Below, one piece after another: positions 59,910 to 64,000 of a stretch of DNA of 64,000 nucleotides. The stretch spans positions 38,789,729 through 38,853,728 of the forward strand of contig CM049314.1 in NCBI GenBank assembly GCA_026874595.1, given 5' to 3'. The stretch comes from Sipunculus nudus. Its lineage: Eukaryota; Annelida; Sipuncula; Golfingiida; Sipunculidae. The first letter of the stretch is position 1. Every line of letters starts with the position of its first letter. The position numbers and the translations under genes were made by a program. The notes beneath the pieces are model-generated. The model was not told where the DNA came from. It made no database searches and worked only from the letters and a program-made list of their open reading frames with translations.

Positions 59910-60600
59910 CCTAGTATGATTACTTAAATTTTTTTCTAGTTATTTTAATTTAATTGAATTTGAATTTGCTGAAATTGTTTAGAGAAAGGGCGCACCTAAG
60001 GTTATAAGACAATTAATATTGAACTATTGTTTAGACTCAAAATGTTAGATCATCGTTATTATCTAATGCAAAAACGGACTGTTTACATTTATCTTACACG
60101 TATGGACCACAGAAAAATATATCTCTTAAAAAAAAATAAAAAAACAAGACAGAATACAAATAAATATAAAATATAAGTTTCAGTGTGTTTATAAACTTGT
60201 TCTTAAGGCCTTTAATGTGTGTTATATATATAATAGTCGTAAAATATTATATATGTCACTGTGCATGTAGCTTTCAAGGATTACGCTGCATAAAAACATA
60301 GTATGCAAATATATGTAATATATGTCTTACATACAGTATGACATAACAGTATCAATACACAAGACTCGACGTGTGGTCTGTTGTACACAATTGTTTACAT
60401 TAAGGATACAGCAAAACTTATCACAACATATGCCATATATATCAACCAACATATTGTATTCTTTGTTATTTTTTTTCAATTTTTTTATGTTTATGGTTAT
60501 GTAATTCGTGATGAGATTTGGTAATTTATACCTTCATACGGGATGGAACGTAATATATTTATTGTTCAGTTGCATGGGCACATTGAATGAGTTGGTGCAA
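59910..60600. other. AT-rich spacer, no gene seen
   Basis: Nothing supported. Confidence 0.42.
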
Positions 60601-60624
60601 TGTGTGGCAGGGTACCGGCTTGTG

Positions 60625-60638
60625 GCGCCCCCTGTCGC
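60625..60638 (-). promoter_or_regulatory. CTCF-like motif
   Basis: On the minus strand GCGACAGGGGGCGC. The AGGGGGCGC half is perfect. Opposite in orientation to the sites at 1.6, 41.0, 41.1 and 41.9 kb. Confidence 0.42.
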
Positions 60639-60929
60639 CACTTCTCTCCAAAAGCTGCAAGAGCATTTGTATCAGGTGTTACAAATAATACATTTTCCTT
60701 AAGTTTTGTTTTATAATCAGCATACATGGGGAGGGGATGAAACATAATGGATTATTTTGCTTTATTTTTTCTTGTAAAACAATTTCTCCCAATAGATCAC
60801 CAAACAAAGATACGTACAAATATGAATACATATTACGTAAGAACTTGGCATCACAGTTTTAGGTAACGTTATAGTCAAACACTACATCGGGAGGATAAAA
60901 CCTAGTTCATACAGATATATTTAGACACT

Positions 60930-61345
60930 GGTATATAGGCATTTGAGGCTGCGCTAATTTATAGCTTGGAAAACAACCGGTGGCACTGCGTGTAGGCCTG
61001 GCCCCCATTTTCACAAGCTTTTCACGGTCGGTGCACATCTGAACGTTTCGTGTCACTGACTTTGAATAGCGGCGGTGGCCCCCATCTTGGTAGGGGGCAC
61101 TCAGGGACCCCAGTAACAAGCTTAATCCCGGCCCAATGACTATAGCACTGAAATTAAGAACTGAAACAGACCACTGCGAGCGCACATGGCCTGCATACCT
61201 GCACTAGCAGGATTTTGTTTCGGGGCGGTATCCTCTTTGATGTCGCATTTCACCGGGTGTATTGCACTTATATTGGGAATTATAAGAGGATTTTTACCTT
61301 TAATTGCTAGAATCGGGCCGGCCGCGGAAACTTAATATGCGTTCA
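60930..61345. promoter_or_regulatory. Candidate regulatory island
   Basis: Balanced CpG-containing block. TCTTTGATGT (61234-61243) is the exact reverse complement of the TCF/LEF 10-mer at 57048. TTGGTAGGGGGCAC (61087-61100) is CTCF-like. GCTTAATCCCG (about 61120) has an OTX-type TAATCC core. The minus frame at 60907-61185 has no domain. Confidence 0.43.
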
Positions 61346-61900
61346 GGTTTGATGTTCTTGTATTCTATGACCGCTTTTATTCATTTGTACCACGAGGTAT
61401 TTTAGGCCCAGGCTTATATATACAGGTTCGTGCCGTGTGCTTTCTAGCTTGTAGCTTTATTAAATGTCAAAAATATTATCCCACAAAACAACAAACTACA
61501 GAGATATAAACGGCGAGATTTATTGCAGATGCCCGGCTAGAAACATTTATCACCAATAGGACCAGGAATTCATTCAAACAATTTCGGTTCCCGCGGCGAC
61601 TGTAAGGAAAATGTTATTAAATCTTGTCAGATAAGTCGATCTAAAAATGTGATATAATAGGCCCAGCATTCCTATTGTGATTTTATTATATAATCGACAT
61701 AAACGTTCAGGAAATATTGGTGATAAATAAATATATGCAAGAGCATATCTTTTATGTAGTTTCTCTATATATGTGTGGTATTTTATGATTATATATAATA
61801 ATTAAGGGGAGACTTCAGAACTTTGTTTGATTTGGATCACATTGTGACAAAAATACCAACACAAAGGAGTAATAAATGTAGATAAATATATACCTATACT
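61346..61900. other. Mixed spacer, no gene seen
   Basis: A small CpG-containing patch lies at 61490-61620. Nothing else was recognised. Confidence 0.38.
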
Positions 61901-61906
61901 TATATA

Positions 61907-61909
<3 letters not shown>

Positions 61910-61965
<56 letters not shown>
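61910..61965. repeat. (TA)n microsatellite
   Basis: A pure TA tract. Confidence 0.92.
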
Positions 61966-61967
<2 letters not shown>

Positions 61968-62113
61968 TAAAAAAATCGGTCGGTTTTTATTTTTTTCTAT
62001 CCAGATCTGATATGAGTACTTTTTACCAATAAAGAAATATTTATATATGCATGGGTATTAATATATATAATTATATAATATATTGACATTATAATCAATC
62101 CCAATCATATATA

Positions 62114-62120
<7 letters not shown>

Positions 62121-62162
<42 letters not shown>
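62121..62162 (+). repeat. (GA)n microsatellite
   Basis: A pure GA tract followed by ATGCATATAGACAGACAG. Confidence 0.92.
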
Positions 62163-62164
<2 letters not shown>

Positions 62165-62514
62165 GCATATAGACAGACAGATAATCGTTTAAACATTCAT
62201 TTAAGTAAAAACATAAAATCAAATTCATAAGAATGGAAATATACAAACATATTTGCCCTGTTATAAACAACACAAACCAACTGATTCACGCATATGCATC
62301 ATAAGCAAATACATAATTTATAACTATATACCAAATACATGCATTACTGAAATCTAAATTCATGAATGAGTGTCAATGTTACGCATAGCAAAAACTCTTT
62401 TAGATTTACCTACAAATTGTCTTGTTTGAAGTACCCGTCACGGTGTTAAAATCTGTAGTTCTCTAATGAGAAATATTGAAGAAACAATCCGGAATGAAAT
62501 TCACATCAATCGAT
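62165..62514. other. AT-rich spacer, no gene seen
   Basis: Nothing supported. Confidence 0.42.
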
Positions 62515-62770
62515 GAAACCTCAAACGAGTATGAAATTAAACGTAATTAAAGACTCGCAGGTTGACATGACGAGCGTTTGACGTGGTACTTAGCGTGCTT
62601 TGCCCCGGGGTACAGTGGCCAGGGGACACACTTGATCCATACGGCATCATAAATACGTGCAATATCACCGCTATTAGTGAGTCAATTCCAAAATTGTTGA
62701 GGTCACCGGGTGCGAGTGAGACCATAAAATGCGAGCTCCGACACGCAAATTGAAGAAAATTTGTCCCTTC
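62515..62770. promoter_or_regulatory. Candidate regulatory island
   Basis: GTAATTAAAG at the left edge, CCGGGGTACAGTGGCCAGGG centrally, and ACCATAAAATGCG (minus TTTATGG, posterior-Hox-like) at the right. Balanced with CpGs; frames unsupported. Confidence 0.4.
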
Positions 62771-62999
62771 TTCCGCTGTCGTAATAATATTTTTTTTAAT
62801 TAAAAAATAATTTCCATATCATATCATAAATTGAGACGAAACTGTTAAGATTATTAACCTATGTATTGTAAAATATATATATAAAACTATATAATACATA
62901 TAAATAAATTTTTGTTCGAGTAAATATACACAGTTATATACTGCTATAGATATAAATGCACTGCATATAAAAATATTTGATCTTGAATATATTGCGTTT

Positions 63000-63126
63000 A
63001 ATATATATATAATGTTTTTATACATTTATATGTATATACATGTATATGTATACATATATATATATAAATATATGTATACGTATGCATATATATGAACATG
63101 TATATATGTATGCATATGTATATATA

Positions 63127-63182
<56 letters not shown>
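63000..63182. repeat. Degenerate and pure (TA)n block
   Basis: TATG/TACA-interrupted TA from 63001, ending in a pure TA tract at about 63130-63181. Confidence 0.9.
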
Positions 63183-63184
<2 letters not shown>

Positions 63185-63439
63185 CACAAACATTCGTTCA
63201 GCACCACAGCAGTGTTTACATACACAATGTTTATTGAAATATATACCATGATGTACCAATAACTTAACACACTTCATTTGTTTTGAGATGCTACTTTTGT
63301 TTTCTCATTAAATAAAATTAACGTGGTCCAGTATTTTTTAATAATTAACCAATGACATCTATGAAGAATTATTACTTTTACACTACAGTATTTTCTTCCC
63401 GGGCTGATCGATCCTCAGATGTATAAAAAATGGTATATT

Positions 63440-63800
63440 TTAGAAAATTCGATGAACAAACAATTTTTACGTGTCGGCCAGGTCATTTAGATCTGTCAGG
63501 GAACCATTATTTGTGTTTCCTTTTACAATTACATTAATTTATTCCTGTCACGACGCTTACGCTTTGAGCGACAATTCTGGTTTAATTCATCTGTTAAGAC
63601 ACCCGTGTGTATTTTATAGATGTATGTGTTTAAGATGTAATCTCGAAGCTGTCTATCTTTTTATGTTATCAACCAATGTGTCCGCGGCCACGGTAATTTT
63701 GTCGCGCAGCTCTGTATATGCATTTTGCTGTCACATCAGATAACATTGGCGACGAAGATATTGTTGACGTCCGGCCCACTTGTCGTGAAGGATATTCTCA
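63440..63800. promoter_or_regulatory. Candidate regulatory island
   Basis: Partly balanced block with CpGs at both ends (63465-63490 and 63680-63780). TAAT cores occur near 63533, 63582 and 63691. The 90-codon plus frame (63471-63743) opens at a non-ATG codon and has no domain. Confidence 0.3.
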
Positions 63801-64000
63801 TCACGTTTCGATATTATTCACACATGCCTGCTCTTAAAACTACGATGAATTTCGAGTGTTTTTCTAATATAATTGTATAAACGTGTATATGTTTCACTGC
63901 AAATATATATATAATCAACATTAGAGCCCCACAAATAAGAGGTTTGTATACATGTGTATAATTTTGGAATATTCGTGTACATTTGAATTTGAGTTGTGGA

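Overview
This window reads as eukaryotic intergenic DNA, most likely from a marine invertebrate and plausibly a lophotrochozoan such as a mollusc or brachiopod. The evidence is AT-rich sequence with roughly thirty long (TA)n tracts, many (CT/GA)n and trinucleotide tracts, a tRNA-derived SINE, a decayed LINE and several miniature transposons of types I associate from memory with marine animal genomes. There are no operons, Shine-Dalgarno starts or dense reading frames. The taxonomic guess is an inference and was not tested against a database.

I find no credible protein-coding gene or exon. The longest open frames (158 to 200 codons) are low-complexity or show no family signature, and many start at non-ATG codons. 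The only frame with recognisable protein homology is at about 7863-8295 (minus). It is the C-terminal zinc-knuckle end of a non-LTR retrotransposon ORF2, interrupted by an in-frame stop.

Layout. 0-8 kb: scattered islands, a triplicated repeat at 1.1-1.5 kb, simple repeats and the LINE fragment. 8-16 kb: long (TA)n tracts, a perfect CA/TG palindrome, a 46-bp minisatellite inside a purine-skewed kilobase, and islands at 10.3 and 14.9 kb. 16-32 kb: a diverged tandem duplication at 16.3 kb, two copies of one MITE-like family at 21.9 and 31.7 kb, a second MITE with inverted ends at 29.6 kb, and islands at 17.4, 19.3, 23.0 and 28.0 kb. 32-43 kb: a SINE at 36.8 kb, a 1.24-kb minisatellite with higher-order structure at 38.1 kb, and a promoter-like cluster of CTCF, ETS and YY1 motifs near 41 kb. 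43-64 kb: the highest density of compositionally balanced, CpG-containing islands with transcription-factor-like motifs (43.0, 45.6, 47.5, 48.6, 51.6, 53.4, 54.4, 55.1, 56.7, 59.6, 60.9, 62.5, 63.4 kb), separated by (TA)n-rich spacers.

Interpretation (inference): the alternation of AT-rich repeat spacers with balanced islands rich in homeodomain, CCAAT, TCF, nuclear-receptor and CTCF-like motifs is what a cis-regulatory gene desert beside a developmental gene would look like. The target gene would lie outside the window. Conservation was not computed, so every island call is a candidate only. I found no new enzymatic or defence-type system.
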